Shown here: piece by piece, positions 46,584 to 55,869 of the stretch
Numbering within the stretch: position 1 is the first letter of the stretch
Layout: each line of letters starts with the position of its first letter
NCBI RefSeq assembly: GCF_009683175.1
Contig: NZ_WKKW01000001.1
Coordinates: 682,001-746,000 of the forward strand
Origin: Bifidobacterium asteroides
Lineage (GTDB): Bacteria; Actinomycetota; Actinomycetes; Actinomycetales; Bifidobacteriaceae
Length of the DNA stretch: 64,000 bases
Reading direction: 5' to 3'
The notes under the pieces: model-generated
What the model was told of the DNA's origin: nothing
Seen by the model: only the letters and a program-made list of their open reading frames with translations
The model's database searches: none
Translations under genes and position numbers: made by a program

Positions 46584-47990
46584 TCAGGCCTGCTGCTTGT
46601 CCTCTTTCACGTTCTTGAAGACGAAGTAGTAGGACACCATGCCAATAACAATGACCACCGCAAAGATGAAGCAGACATTGGAATAGATGAATGACTGATC
46701 TGTGTGGCCCATGGTCGGCACCAACCGCTTACCCAGGGCAGAGCCAGAAATGAGCACACCTGAGGCGGCAATCATAGCCGTAAGCACCAGTCGCTTTAGC
46801 AGATTGTTGACCGCCATACCACGTCCGACTACCTCATTGGGCAACGCATTAGGCAGGATTGAATTGTAGGCAGGATAAATGATGGTGTACCCAACACCGA
46901 AGAGCACCAACGCCACCCACATAAAGGCGATATTGCCACCCATGAAGAAACCAAACATTAGCTGCGAGAGCAGAATAACCGTGCACCCGATCTGGAAGCC
47001 TTTCTTCGCCCCCACCTTATTGGTGATAAAACCTGAGGACATGCCTGACAAGAAGGCACAGATATTAGCCGGTAGATACATCATGCCGACTGTAGCGCTG
47101 CTGACATCATAATTGGCCTGCATCAGGAACGGGAAGACGAAGAAGAAAGCCGACTGCGTCCCATAGACGATGGCACCCACCAAAGAACCCGTTACCAGCT
47201 TGGGCACCTTGAACAGCGCAATATCAATAATGGGATTGGAAACGAGTTTCGAGCAAATCACGTAAACAACCACTCCCAGCACGGCTATTCCCCACCATAG
47301 AAGAGTGTTCTTGTTAATGGCCAGCAAGATCAATGCAAACGCTGCAGAGAAAACAACGACCGATGGAATATTTATTCGCTGGGCTGTATGTCCCTCATCA
47401 GCTTTGGCTGTGTCAGGCAAATACTTGCGCAAAGCAGGAAGTGCAACCAGCACCAGAACAGGGATGATCATCGTAACCTGCCAAGACATGTACTTGCTGA
47501 TCATCCCGCCAAACACAGCGCCCAGAGCGGCTGAAAGCTGGAACATGGCTGTATTGAAGCCTAGATACTTCGCTTGTTTATCAGCAGACAGATACTTGCG
47601 CACAAAAACCACGAAGCAACCCGGTATAACCGCTGCGCCCACTACTTGGATGGATCTAGCGACGATAATCAGCCAGAAGGAGAACTGCAAGGCCACCATC
47701 AACAGCGACCCCAAGCCGAACATCACAGTTCCAAAAGTAAATAATTTCCGGGGTGACACATCATCTGACAGAGTCGAGTAAATTGCTCCTCCGACTCCGA
47801 AAACCAGCGAGGCGATAGTCGTCAACCAACCTACCTGAGCCGGCGTCAGTGCAAAAGTTTTTGCGATATCAGGCGACACAATTCCAAACATCTGATCGCT
47901 GAACACCTGCATGAAGCAGAGGAAAATCATAAAAGGCATCGCCTTGAGAATCAGCGACTCCTCACGCTGCTCTTGAGTTGTCTCGTTCAT
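46584..47990 (-). CDS. MFS transporter, DHA2-like
   Basis: The 468-residue protein has 12-14 predicted spans. Family features are LTPAQVGWLTTIASLVFGVG (span 2), the GGAIYSTLSDDVSPRK loop and YLPANICAFLSGMSSGF in the second half. Codon choice is richer in A and T than the neighbours (many AAA, AAT, ATA), suggesting recent acquisition or relaxed selection. It follows the nucleoside hydrolase gene after 15 bases, so the two are probably co-transcribed. Nucleoside transport is a guess from this linkage; drug efflux is the alternative for the family. Confidence 0.85.
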   Translation of the reverse strand: MNETTQEQREESLILKAMPFMIFLCFMQVFSDQMFGIVSPDIAKTFALTPAQVGWLTTIASLVFGVGGAIYSTLSDDVSPRKLFTFGTVMFGLGSLLMVALQFSFWLIIVARSIQVVGAAVIPGCFVVFVRKYLSADKQAKYLGFNTAMFQLSAALGAVFGGMISKYMSWQVTMIIPVLVLVALPALRKYLPDTAKADEGHTAQRINIPSVVVFSAAFALILLAINKNTLLWWGIAVLGVVVYVICSKLVSNPIIDIALFKVPKLVTGSLVGAIVYGTQSAFFFVFPFLMQANYDVSSATVGMMYLPANICAFLSGMSSGFITNKVGAKKGFQIGCTVILLSQLMFGFFMGGNIAFMWVALVLFGVGYTIIYPAYNSILPNALPNEVVGRGMAVNNLLKRLVLTAMIAASGVLISGSALGKRLVPTMGHTDQSFIYSNVCFIFAVVIVIGMVSYYFVFKNVKEDKQQA

Positions 47991-48005
47991 TGCATTCCCC
48001 TCTAC

Positions 48006-48947
48006 TCACTGCAGGGCCGCGTTGACGTGGCCATAGAAATCCTTCATGAACCGGTCGGCATCGACCAGCAGTGCGACTTTGGTCGTCGGCTTTTCCGCGA
48101 CCTTGTCGAGATTTTCAATAGTGTTCCCAGTCGCCTCACCGGTCGTAGTCACAGTCATATTCATGGGAATTGTGGTGACAAGACTCGGATCGATGGCCAC
48201 ACCGACGGCCAGGGGATCGTGCAATGCGCATCCAGCCAGATACGGGTGATACTTCTTATACTCAGCTAGGTAGAACTCAACAGCCGTGCTCAGCACATGC
48301 GCCATGGGCGTATCGTAACCTTGCCAGACTTCCAGATTTTCCTTGGTCAGCAGAGTCTTCCTAGTGACATCCAAACCAACCATGGTGAGGTTTACACCAG
48401 ACTCCAGCACGATTTTAGAAGCCTCCGGATCGGCCTTGGCGTTAGCCTCCCCATAGGGGCCGCTGTTACCGGGCGTAATAGCCGCACCCGCCATACTCAC
48501 TAATGTAAAAGTTGGTATGGTGCCTTCGGGAAAGCGCATGAGCACCTTGGCCATATCAGTCATGGGACCTGTGGTGATAATCTGCAGATCATCACCATAC
48601 TGTTTGATGCTGTTGATGATGAAGTCTATGGATTCTTCGGGCTGGGCGTCACCACTGATGTCGGGCAGATTTTGATTACCCAGACCATCCATGCCATGAA
48701 ACATGCCGTTGTATTCACGGGTACGGCTCAAGGGCTTCTCACTGCCCATATAGACTGGGATGTCTTCTCGACCCATCATGTTCACAATGTGCTTGGTGTT
48801 GGAGTAGGTCTTGGGGACAGTAGCCATGCCATAGGAGGCACAGATCCCGATCAGGTCAAGATCCTCGTGAGACAGGGCATAGCAAAGTGCGAGGGCATCG
48901 TCCACACCCGTGTCAACGCATAGAATTGATTTCTTCCGGCTCTCCAT
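48006..48947 (-). CDS. Nucleoside hydrolase (IunH/RihA family)
   Basis: The 313-residue protein splits nucleosides into base and ribose. The calcium-binding motif is CVDTGVDDALAL near residue 10 (the DVDTGxDDA variant), and the C-terminal catalytic histidine is in CALHDPLAVGV. The middle TTGPMTDMAKVL and GNSGPYGEANAKADPEA segments are typical. The ATG at 48947 has a GAGGAAA ribosome binding site. The 327-base region upstream contains the twin operator. It is the first gene of the nucleoside/ECF series. Confidence 0.92.
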   Translation of the reverse strand: MESRKKSILCVDTGVDDALALCYALSHEDLDLIGICASYGMATVPKTYSNTKHIVNMMGREDIPVYMGSEKPLSRTREYNGMFHGMDGLGNQNLPDISGDAQPEESIDFIINSIKQYGDDLQIITTGPMTDMAKVLMRFPEGTIPTFTLVSMAGAAITPGNSGPYGEANAKADPEASKIVLESGVNLTMVGLDVTRKTLLTKENLEVWQGYDTPMAHVLSTAVEFYLAEYKKYHPYLAGCALHDPLAVGVAIDPSLVTTIPMNMTVTTTGEATGNTIENLDKVAEKPTTKVALLVDADRFMKDFYGHVNAALQ

Positions 48948-49162
48948 TGATTTCCTCGTTTCCGTTCCTCTCGGAACTCCCGTCAACCGGAATCAGACGA
49001 GCTGTCACGCGACATTCTCGTCAGCATCGATTCCCACATCAGCGGTCATCCGCCACCCGGTCGCCGTGACCGTGAGGTTGATGGCCGGCATTACTCTCCC
49101 CCGCAATTCCACGGAAAGTCGACGCTTCATCATCATCCGGTGTACAGCGCTCACGCCATTGG

Positions 49163-49206
49163 TTTAACGTTTTATCGCTGTCGTATGATTACGATAAAAC
49201 GTTAAA
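49163..49206. promoter_or_regulatory. Twin LacI-type operator
   Basis: TTTAACGTTTTATCG (49163-49177) recurs as its exact reverse complement at 49192-49206, with a 14-base spacer. Each arm holds an imperfect palindrome around AACGTT, the usual LacI-family centre; the two CG centres are 32 bases (about three helical turns) apart. It lies between the lacI-type gene and the nucleoside hydrolase gene, about 216-260 bases upstream of the latter start. The rest of the 48948-49274 gap shows no gene. Confidence 0.75.
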
Positions 49207-49274
49207 TCATTGCTGTCAACAGAGGCGTGTCAATACCAGATTTGCAATATCAGGTATGGTATGTGATCTTGCAG

Positions 49275-50339
49275 TCAGTCACGATGCAGCGGGCCGACCG
49301 AATCCCTGGCAATGAAGATGGTAGGAATAGCTACCATGTGCCGCTCCCTGCTGTCATTGGCCTCGTGCGGCGAAGCGGCCTTCCCGTCATCGTCAGCGGC
49401 TTCCTCGCGGGCCCCGATCAGCTCCAGCACTTCCCGAACACCTCGACGACCCATCTCCTGGGCCTGTTGGGATATGACCGACACCTGCGGGGTCATAAGC
49501 CGAAAGACCTCAATATCGTCGAAGGAAACCACCGAGATGTCCACGCCAATGACGAGCTGACGCTTCTGCATCAGCCCGATCATGGTGATGGCATCCGGCG
49601 AGTAGCCGAAGATGACAGCCGTGACCTGGTGGGCCATCAGCACATCCAGCCCCGCCACACGCGAGTCATACTCCCCCTGGCAATCCACGACCGGGCAGTC
49701 ACAGTCCGGCATCATCTCGGCGGTCAGCTCACGGAAGGCGCTCTCCCGCTCATAGAGGGTGGTCGAAGCCAAAGAGGAATGCGAGACGAATCCGACGCGT
49801 CGATGACCCTTCCGGAAAAGGGCCTGCAGTGCCTGACGTATACCCTGGCTGGGGTCCGAAACGATGTAAGGCACCGAAGTCAGACCAGGCACCCGTCGGT
49901 CCACAAAGACCAGCGGCAGCCCCCATCTGACTACATCCTCGATGCCATGAGTGGGCACCCCCTTGGGCACAACGATGGCCCCGTCGATCCGCTGGCCCAT
50001 GATATTGCGCAGAAAAGAGTCCTGTCGAGCCGAATCCTCGCCGAAAGAACCAATCAGCGTCGAAATGCCGCGAGCATAGAGCTCCTCCTCCATGGAGGCA
50101 ACCATGTCGGCGAAATAGGCGTTGCGCAAGTCCGGCACCAACAGCCCCACCGTCTTGACCGGATCGGAGCGCATGGCCCGGGCCCGGGAGTCGGGCACGT
50201 AACCCATGGACTTGACCATACTCAGCACAAAATCTCTGGTCTTGCTTGAAAAGCGGCCTTTGCCGTGCAGAATCTGTGAGACAGTGGTAGGCGATACCCC
50301 CGCCCGCTCGGCCACATCGCGAATGGTCACATACGTCAA
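49275..50339 (-). CDS. LacI family transcriptional regulator
   Basis: The 354-residue regulator has the LacI helix-turn-helix at its N-terminus (VTIRDVAERAGVSPTTVSQI) with the hinge following (GYVPDSRARAMRSDPVKTVG), and a periplasmic-binding-protein-like sensor domain. The TTG at 50339 places the domain at the start; GTG at 50330 is the alternative. Upstream in-frame codons back to 50414 lack family sequence. Being adjacent to the twin operator and the nucleoside genes, it probably represses them until a nucleoside-derived inducer binds. Confidence 0.9.
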   Translation of the reverse strand: MTYVTIRDVAERAGVSPTTVSQILHGKGRFSSKTRDFVLSMVKSMGYVPDSRARAMRSDPVKTVGLLVPDLRNAYFADMVASMEEELYARGISTLIGSFGEDSARQDSFLRNIMGQRIDGAIVVPKGVPTHGIEDVVRWGLPLVFVDRRVPGLTSVPYIVSDPSQGIRQALQALFRKGHRRVGFVSHSSLASTTLYERESAFRELTAEMMPDCDCPVVDCQGEYDSRVAGLDVLMAHQVTAVIFGYSPDAITMIGLMQKRQLVIGVDISVVSFDDIEVFRLMTPQVSVISQQAQEMGRRGVREVLELIGAREEAADDDGKAASPHEANDSRERHMVAIPTIFIARDSVGPLHRD

Positions 50340-50550
50340 CGCCAGCCCCCTTATGCCTGCCCAAGAGAGCAGGCTCCTTGCTCTTCTGCCATCATCAAGA
50401 TACCTCACGACCACCGCCGCGTAGGTGAAGGGCGGCAGACAGGCAACGTGAGGAACACGCCAGCCGATTAATCAACAGACCTCAAAGCGTCCCGCTTCGG
50501 CAAGGTCTCATCTCAGGTCGAGAGTGTCAGAATTCCCCTGTTGCTATTTG

Positions 50551-50571
50551 GTATACATTTAGCATACATTT
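50551..50571. repeat. Paired ATACATTT repeat upstream of the lacI-type gene
   Basis: GTATACATTT and GCATACATTT lie 11 bases apart, one helical turn, in an A/T-rich patch. They could be part of a promoter on the minus strand or a regulator site. No gene lies in 50340-50595. Confidence 0.35.
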
Positions 50572-50595
50572 TGGGGCTTGCAGGCCTTAGCGTAG

Positions 50596-50636
50596 ATAAA
50601 GGAAAAGCCCCGCAGCCTTTGCGGCTGTAGGGCTTT
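50596..50636 (-). terminator. Terminator of tRNA-Lys
   Basis: On the minus strand AAGCCCTACAGCC pairs with GGCTGCGGGGCTT around a 5-base loop (plus-strand 50605-50635), with one mismatch and one G-T pair, and is followed by TTCCTTT. It begins eight bases beyond the tRNA 3' end. Confidence 0.85.
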
Positions 50637-50643
50637 GACTCTG

Positions 50644-50717
50644 TGCCCCCACGGGGGCTCGAACCCCGGACACGCTGATTAAGAGTCAGCTGCTCTAGCC
50701 AACTGAGCTATAGGGGC
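50644..50717 (-). tRNA. tRNA-Lys (anticodon CTT)
   Basis: On the minus strand the acceptor stem GCCCCTA pairs with TGGGGGC, the D arm is AGCTCAGTTGG-type, the anticodon loop is ACTCTTAAT with CTT, and the T arm is GGGGTTCGAGCCCC. Discriminator A is present and CCA is not encoded. I see no 3'-end duplication or integrase that would mark it as an attachment site. Confidence 0.95.
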
Positions 50718-50812
50718 AGGGCACTTTCAAGAGCCAAGTAGATACTATACACGGTTTCGGCAGGCCCGCAACACGGCGCGTCACAGGTCTGCCGAATCCA
50801 TGCATAGCCTGC

Positions 50813-52333
50813 TTAGACGATCTTGGGCATGGGCGTGGTCAAGGAGGTGGTCAGGTTCACCTGCAGGAGGCCGGCACCCGTATGGGCCTCGACCTTCTTC
50901 AGGGTGACCGTGCGCTTGTCCTGGTCGGCCCGGTCATCGTCGGTCATGGTAGCTGGCGATTTGACCGCAACCACCACCAGATCCTCGAGGGAGATGCCTG
51001 CCTTGCTGCACAGGTCGGAGGCCGCCTGGAGGCTGTCCTGGAAGCCCTCACGCTCGACGACCCGATCAGCCGGCACGCCGTAAGCGCTCTGGGCAATCCA
51101 ACGGATCCGATCCGGCACGGACATATCATGCAGGCTGGCTGTATCTGCCTGGGCATTCGTGGGCTCCTGCAAGGCCTTGATCAGATCGTCCAGCTGAGGC
51201 TCAAGGGCTTTGCCTCCATCACGGAAGAGGTTACCCGCGATGGGCCTGCGGAAGCCCAGACCATCGGCGGTCTCCCGCAAGGAATCCACCTGGTCGTCCT
51301 CGCCCTCCCAGAGGTTGATCAGCGGGAAGGTGGGGATGCCCAGTCCCTCCAGACGATGCACGTGGAAGGGATAGCGCCAGCTCAGCCTGGGATCGTCCCG
51401 CCAGGTGGTGGCACGTGTGACGACCACGGCGGCGGCCGGCCACTGGGCCCCATACTCGCGGGCGGCGATGTCCAGCCATTTCTGGGCGCCGGCATCGGCT
51501 CCGTAGCCCGCCTCGACGACGACCACGTCATGCCGGGCGCAGGCCATCTCCACGGACACCAGGCTGGGAATGCCGATGGAGACGTTGGCGAATGGCCCGC
51601 CATGCACGTAGACCGGGGAGCCCTCCAAGGTCTGAGTGAAGGCTGGCTTGACAGCATCGGTCAGAATGCCGGTGATCCGCCAGAGGTCCACAAACTCTCC
51701 GAAGGTGACCGGGCGGCCATCCAGGGTTCCCGCGACCATGGCAGCCACGCGCCGTTCGATTTCCTCCATACTCCTGGAGAGCACCACGATCTGCATGAGC
51801 TCGCAGGTGGGCGTCAGCACGGTCCGCTCAGGCAGGTCGCCCTTGCCTCGGTCCACAGTGATCTGCCGCAGGGACCGCGAGGGCACCTCGCTGACTCGGG
51901 GCACCAGAACAGTGTCCAACCGACCCTCGTCCACAGCCTTCTCAGCAAAGGAAACCAACAGGTTCTGGGCGGATTCGATGGCCGCCATCTCCCCGCACAG
52001 ACCCCAGTCCACCAGCTCAGGATGAGTCAGGGAGGACTTGCCGCCACCAGAGGCGCCACCCTTGGATCCGGCAGCGGTAATGCCCATGCTGGGCTGGCGC
52101 AGGACGGCCGCAGCATCCACTCCCCGGGCGCGCAGGGCATCAATCAGGGCGATGGTGGTGGTGGTCTTGCCCTCCCCACGCGATGCCTTCAGCGGGGTGT
52201 CTGCGGTAACCAGCAGCACCTGGCCATGCTTGCGCGGCATATCCGGATGATCCTGCAGATCCTTCAGGTAGCCGAAGGCGTCGATCTTGTCAAACAGGCC
52301 ATATGGCCTGACGTAATCGTCGAAGCCTGTCAT
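50813..52333 (-). CDS. fhs: Formate--tetrahydrofolate ligase
   Basis: The 506-residue enzyme makes 10-formyl-THF from formate, THF and ATP for purine and fMet-tRNA synthesis. The P-loop region is SRGEGKTTTT near residue 51, then ITAAGSKGGASGGGKSSLTH and the substrate loop RITGILTDAVKPAF. It is about 50 residues shorter than the usual 556-residue enzyme. The ATG has GGAGGAGAG upstream. No companion folate gene is nearby. Confidence 0.94.
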   Translation of the reverse strand: MTGFDDYVRPYGLFDKIDAFGYLKDLQDHPDMPRKHGQVLLVTADTPLKASRGEGKTTTTIALIDALRARGVDAAAVLRQPSMGITAAGSKGGASGGGKSSLTHPELVDWGLCGEMAAIESAQNLLVSFAEKAVDEGRLDTVLVPRVSEVPSRSLRQITVDRGKGDLPERTVLTPTCELMQIVVLSRSMEEIERRVAAMVAGTLDGRPVTFGEFVDLWRITGILTDAVKPAFTQTLEGSPVYVHGGPFANVSIGIPSLVSVEMACARHDVVVVEAGYGADAGAQKWLDIAAREYGAQWPAAAVVVTRATTWRDDPRLSWRYPFHVHRLEGLGIPTFPLINLWEGEDDQVDSLRETADGLGFRRPIAGNLFRDGGKALEPQLDDLIKALQEPTNAQADTASLHDMSVPDRIRWIAQSAYGVPADRVVEREGFQDSLQAASDLCSKAGISLEDLVVVAVKSPATMTDDDRADQDKRTVTLKKVEAHTGAGLLQVNLTTSLTTPMPKIV

Positions 52334-52372
52334 GTGGCTCTCCTCCTTTATGATCCTTGTCGATCGGATGGC

Positions 52373-53899
52373 TCAGTTGTCGGACAGATGGTATCCGTTG
52401 CGCATGCCCATGCTGACCGTATAAAGCACCTGGCCCAGCAGGTCATCGGTCTCCTTGCGCAGACGGTCGGCCATGTCCTGGTTTGCAGCTTCCAGGACCT
52501 GACGGACCTCGGGGTTGTCCGTGCCCTTGTCGGCGCCCTCCAGCCTGGCCACCTGTTCGTCCGCAGCGGCGATCAGACGATGGCCCTCGCCTCCAACGCT
52601 CTGCTGGTAGCGTTCGACTGCAGCTGAAGTGCCGGCGAAGGCCGAGTCGCACAGTGCAGCGATCAGCCGATCGGACCAATAGAGGCTGTCGGTGGAGACA
52701 CGATCCGTAGCGTTGGCGAGATAATCAGGCGTTCTTTCCACATTGGCATAGAAGGGAACCAGTGCATTGAAAGCGTTGGACCCGTAGGACATCCACTGGA
52801 TGGCCCGGCAGGATTCAGGCCGGTAGGGGCGCAGCTGAATCAGGGCCAGCTGGTCATTGCGGTTGATGCCGATGGGCCGGTAGAGCCCCTTGGTGTGCTC
52901 GTCGCCGGTCCGCCCATAAGGATCGTAGGGCGTGCCCTGATAGTGGGAGCTGAGCAAGTATTTGACATCCTCCACGGTAATCAGACGCTCGGGCTGGCGG
53001 CACCAGGGGATGTTGTCGCTGGTGGGGGCATGATCAGCGTCCGGCCCATCCCAAATCTCGTCATAGGGATTGAGGAAACGCTGCATATACCAGGCCCGGG
53101 GCGTGTTGTATACATGGTCTGAATCGCTATGGGATCCGAAGGCATCACGGGGGTTGAAGGGCGAGGCCGACTCCACAGCCAGGTTCAGGTGGTTGTCGGC
53201 AATGAACTCCCGCAGGTCGGCCGAGCAGAGGTGGTCGGTCTGGTCTCCGAAGGCGTCATCCAGATCGAACTCGTCGATGCCCAGCTGGTTGGGCATGGTC
53301 ACATAGGAGTCATCGGGTACACGCTTGGCTATCCAATGGTGGCCACCCACGGTCTCCATCCACCAGATCTCGTCCACGTCGCTGAAAGCGATACCGTTCA
53401 TCTCATAGGTGCCATAGCGCTCCAACAGGGAGCCCAGCCGCAGGACACCCTCCCGTGCCGAGTGGATATAAGGCAGGACGATGGTGACCAGATCCTCCTC
53501 GCCGATGCCTCCGGGCACCTCGGCCAGGTAGCCCTCATCGCCGGGACGGCCCTGTGCAGGGGTGAACTCCACCAGCGGATCGGCACCCAGAACACGCTCG
53601 TTGGTAGTGATGGTCTCGGTGGCTGACATGGCCACATTGTCGCTGTTGACGCCTGCTTCGGCCCAGAGCCCCTGATCGAGCACGGCGTTGGGCACCGAAG
53701 TGTAACGCATGGGGTCCTCGGGCAGATCCATCTCCAGGTGGCTGATCACGCTGCGGTAGTGCTGGGGTTGCTGGTCGGGAGTGACCAGGACGAAACGCTT
53801 GGGACGGAACTCTCCGTTGGCTGAATCCTCATTCCGAGCGATGATGGTGGACCCGTCGTAACTGGCATTCTTGCCTATCAGAAGCGTGGTGCAGGGCAT
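52373..53899 (-). CDS. C69 family dipeptidase
   Basis: The 508-residue protein is an N-terminal-nucleophile peptidase of family C69 (PepD-like), releasing amino acids from dipeptides. The catalytic cysteine is Cys3 in MPCTTLLIGKNASYDGSTII, which becomes the N-terminal nucleophile after removal of the two preceding residues. ARNEDSANGEFRPKRF and WWMETVGGHHWIAKR are characteristic. There is no signal peptide, so it is cytosolic. GGAAG lies before the ATG. Confidence 0.92.
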   Translation of the reverse strand: MPCTTLLIGKNASYDGSTIIARNEDSANGEFRPKRFVLVTPDQQPQHYRSVISHLEMDLPEDPMRYTSVPNAVLDQGLWAEAGVNSDNVAMSATETITTNERVLGADPLVEFTPAQGRPGDEGYLAEVPGGIGEEDLVTIVLPYIHSAREGVLRLGSLLERYGTYEMNGIAFSDVDEIWWMETVGGHHWIAKRVPDDSYVTMPNQLGIDEFDLDDAFGDQTDHLCSADLREFIADNHLNLAVESASPFNPRDAFGSHSDSDHVYNTPRAWYMQRFLNPYDEIWDGPDADHAPTSDNIPWCRQPERLITVEDVKYLLSSHYQGTPYDPYGRTGDEHTKGLYRPIGINRNDQLALIQLRPYRPESCRAIQWMSYGSNAFNALVPFYANVERTPDYLANATDRVSTDSLYWSDRLIAALCDSAFAGTSAAVERYQQSVGGEGHRLIAAADEQVARLEGADKGTDNPEVRQVLEAANQDMADRLRKETDDLLGQVLYTVSMGMRNGYHLSDN

Positions 53900-54045
53900 G
53901 TAAGCGTCTTCCTTTTATCTGGTCGCGGTCAACTGTCATCACCAGCCCGGAGGTCGGAGGATGCTTGTCCAACCGACTGCGTGTGTAGACAGGGATGACG
54001 TCCATCTGCGCACTTGGGGCATGGCCTCACTCTAGTGCCAGACAA

Positions 54046-54069
54046 CCCCAATATCAGCCCCAATATCAG
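54046..54069. repeat. Perfect 12-base tandem duplication
   Basis: CCCCAATATCAG occurs twice head to tail, in the 193-base gap between the dipeptidase and PEBP genes. No other role is visible. Confidence 0.8.
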
Positions 54070-54092
54070 AGGATGTGTGCTAAATCAAATCC

Positions 54093-54665
54093 TCATGCAT
54101 CGGCAGGCAGCCAGGCCCGAGCTGCTGCGGCCACAGGCTGGGCGGAATGGATGGCATGGGCCAGGGCATTGAGCCAGAACCCCTCCTCCAGACCGGGCAA
54201 CGCCTCTTGTGTGGCCCAGACCGACAGCACATAGTCATGAGCCCGGTCTGGAGGCGTGGGGCCGTTATAACGCATAAGCACGGCGGGATCGTCGGCGATC
54301 TCTTCCTCCATGACCAGGGGCGAGGCCGCCGAGGTACGTCCTTGGGGCACGCCGGGAATCAGATTAGACACGTTTCTGGAGAAGTCCTCGGGAATGGCCA
54401 AAACGGAGCTTCCGCCCACATCAGACTGCAGGGCAGCCAGAGCGTCTACGGGCAGGTTGGCCAGGGACCAGTGAATCCAGGGGAAGCCACACACGGGCAC
54501 GGAGTCAGGGTCCACCAGCATCCAGTGCAGGTAGCGGACCTCCCGAGGCACATCCTCGAGCCGGAAGGGGAAGGAGACTACGGGACGTCCCTTGCGGGTA
54601 AGGGACTGAGGGGCGCGCTTTGCGTACCGATCGGGAATAGTGCCGAAATCAGTGATAATCCTCAT
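54093..54665 (-). CDS. YbhB/YbcL family (PEBP-like) protein
   Basis: The 190-residue protein matches the phosphatidylethanolamine-binding/Raf kinase inhibitor-like family: VSFPFRLEDVPREVRYLHWM, then VDPDSVPVCGFPWIHWSL and RYNGPTPPDRAHDYVLSVWA. Bacterial members have no settled role. The ATG at 54665 starts just before the conserved domain; upstream open frame up to 54791 overlaps holB and is not used. It is 43 bases downstream of holB and could be read from the topA operon. Confidence 0.88.
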   Translation of the reverse strand: MRIITDFGTIPDRYAKRAPQSLTRKGRPVVSFPFRLEDVPREVRYLHWMLVDPDSVPVCGFPWIHWSLANLPVDALAALQSDVGGSSVLAIPEDFSRNVSNLIPGVPQGRTSAASPLVMEEEIADDPAVLMRYNGPTPPDRAHDYVLSVWATQEALPGLEEGFWLNALAHAIHSAQPVAAAARAWLPADA

Positions 54666-54708
54666 GATTCGATTCTCGCCCGCCCACCCGACGAGGTCAA
54701 GTTCATAC

Positions 54709-55869
54709 TCAGACCAGCAGAGTGCAGAAGAGTGCCTCGAAGACCAGGAGCGGCGAACCGTTGGCAGCCAGCCTCCTGCGAGCCCGGGCAATCAGCTGAA
54801 TGCGGTCGATGGCCCCCTGCCTGGAGAGCCTGACGGACAGATCGGCAATTGCCGCCCGATTTTCCAAATTGACCAGGCCGGCCTTTTCCTCGGCGCCGTT
54901 CTGCAGGACGCCCACATCCCGATAGACGCTGGCCAGGGTGCTTAGGTTGCGGTCCAGCACATCCCGGGTCAGTCTGGTGACCCGACGGCGAACCTGATCC
55001 TTGCCGCCCAGGGCATGATAGGCCCCACGCAGCTGCCGTGGAATACGTTCTTTGTCCCTAAGCCCGTTGATCTGCCGAAACTCCCGCTCGTCCCTGGCCA
55101 CCTCATCGTCCACGGTGGCGGTGGCCTGATCCCGGGCCGCATCCACCACCCGGCCAGCCAGGATCACGGCATCAGAAGCACGCCTAAGGCCCAATAGGCC
55201 CACGACCAGCTCATCACGGTCGGCCAGAACCTGATCCCTGGTAGCGTAGAGACGGGCGATGCCGATGTGCCCCTGGGCCAGACGGGCAGCCTTGGCGGCC
55301 AGGGGCGGGTCCACCCCCACCTGATTAGTCAGGAAATCAGCCACTGCAGTGTTGGATGGCACCGCCAGGTTGAGCACCCTGGTTCTTGAACGGATGGTGG
55401 GCAACACGTCCTGAGCGCTGGGTGCGCAAAGAAGCCAGATGGTATGCTCGGCCGGCTCCTCGATCTCTTTGAGGAGCACATTGGTGGTCCGCTCCAGCAT
55501 CCGGTCCACATCTTCGATGATGATGACCCGCCAACGTGAGGTTGAGGGCATCTGCTCGGAGGTCATGATCAGCTCCCTGACCTCGTTGATGCCGATGGTG
55601 ACCTTGTTGGTGGACAGTATGGTCACATCCGGATGGGTTCCGGCCAGAACCTGCTGAGTGACGCGGGTAGGCTGGTCGCTCAATCCCTGATCCGGACTGA
55701 TCAGGGCTGCCGCGAAAGCCCGGGCCAGATTGGAGCGACCTGAACCAGGAGGGCCACAGATCAGCCAGGACTGTGCCACCTGGTCATGGCCCTGCGCCTG
55801 CGCGGCCACCGTCCGCTTGAGTAGCTCGACCGTGGGCTGCTGGCCCACAATGGCATCCCAGACGCTCAT
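54709..55869 (-). CDS. holB: DNA polymerase III subunit delta'
   Basis: The 386-residue clamp-loader subunit has an AAA+ fold. Walker A is GPPGSGRSN at residues 39-47, with Arg45 in the position of the ATP-binding Lys. The zinc-finger cysteines that usually precede the VLAGTHPDV motif are absent. The [19 protein letters not shown] segment (Walker B-like) and C-terminal collar domain are present. It overlaps tmk by the 4-base ATGA. Confidence 0.9.
   Translation of the reverse strand: MSVWDAIVGQQPTVELLKRTVAAQAQGHDQVAQSWLICGPPGSGRSNLARAFAAALISPDQGLSDQPTRVTQQVLAGTHPDVTILSTNKVTIGINEVRELIMTSEQMPSTSRWRVIIIEDVDRMLERTTNVLLKEIEEPAEHTIWLLCAPSAQDVLPTIRSRTRVLNLAVPSNTAVADFLTNQVGVDPPLAAKAARLAQGHIGIARLYATRDQVLADRDELVVGLLGLRRASDAVILAGRVVDAARDQATATVDDEVARDEREFRQINGLRDKERIPRQLRGAYHALGGKDQVRRRVTRLTRDVLDRNLSTLASVYRDVGVLQNGAEEKAGLVNLENRAAIADLSVRLSRQGAIDRIQLIARARRRLAANGSPLLVFEALFCTLLV

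Noticed and set aside
50644-50717. tRNA-Lys as a mobile-element attachment site
   Set aside because: No integrase, no duplicated tRNA 3' end and no mobile genes lie nearby.
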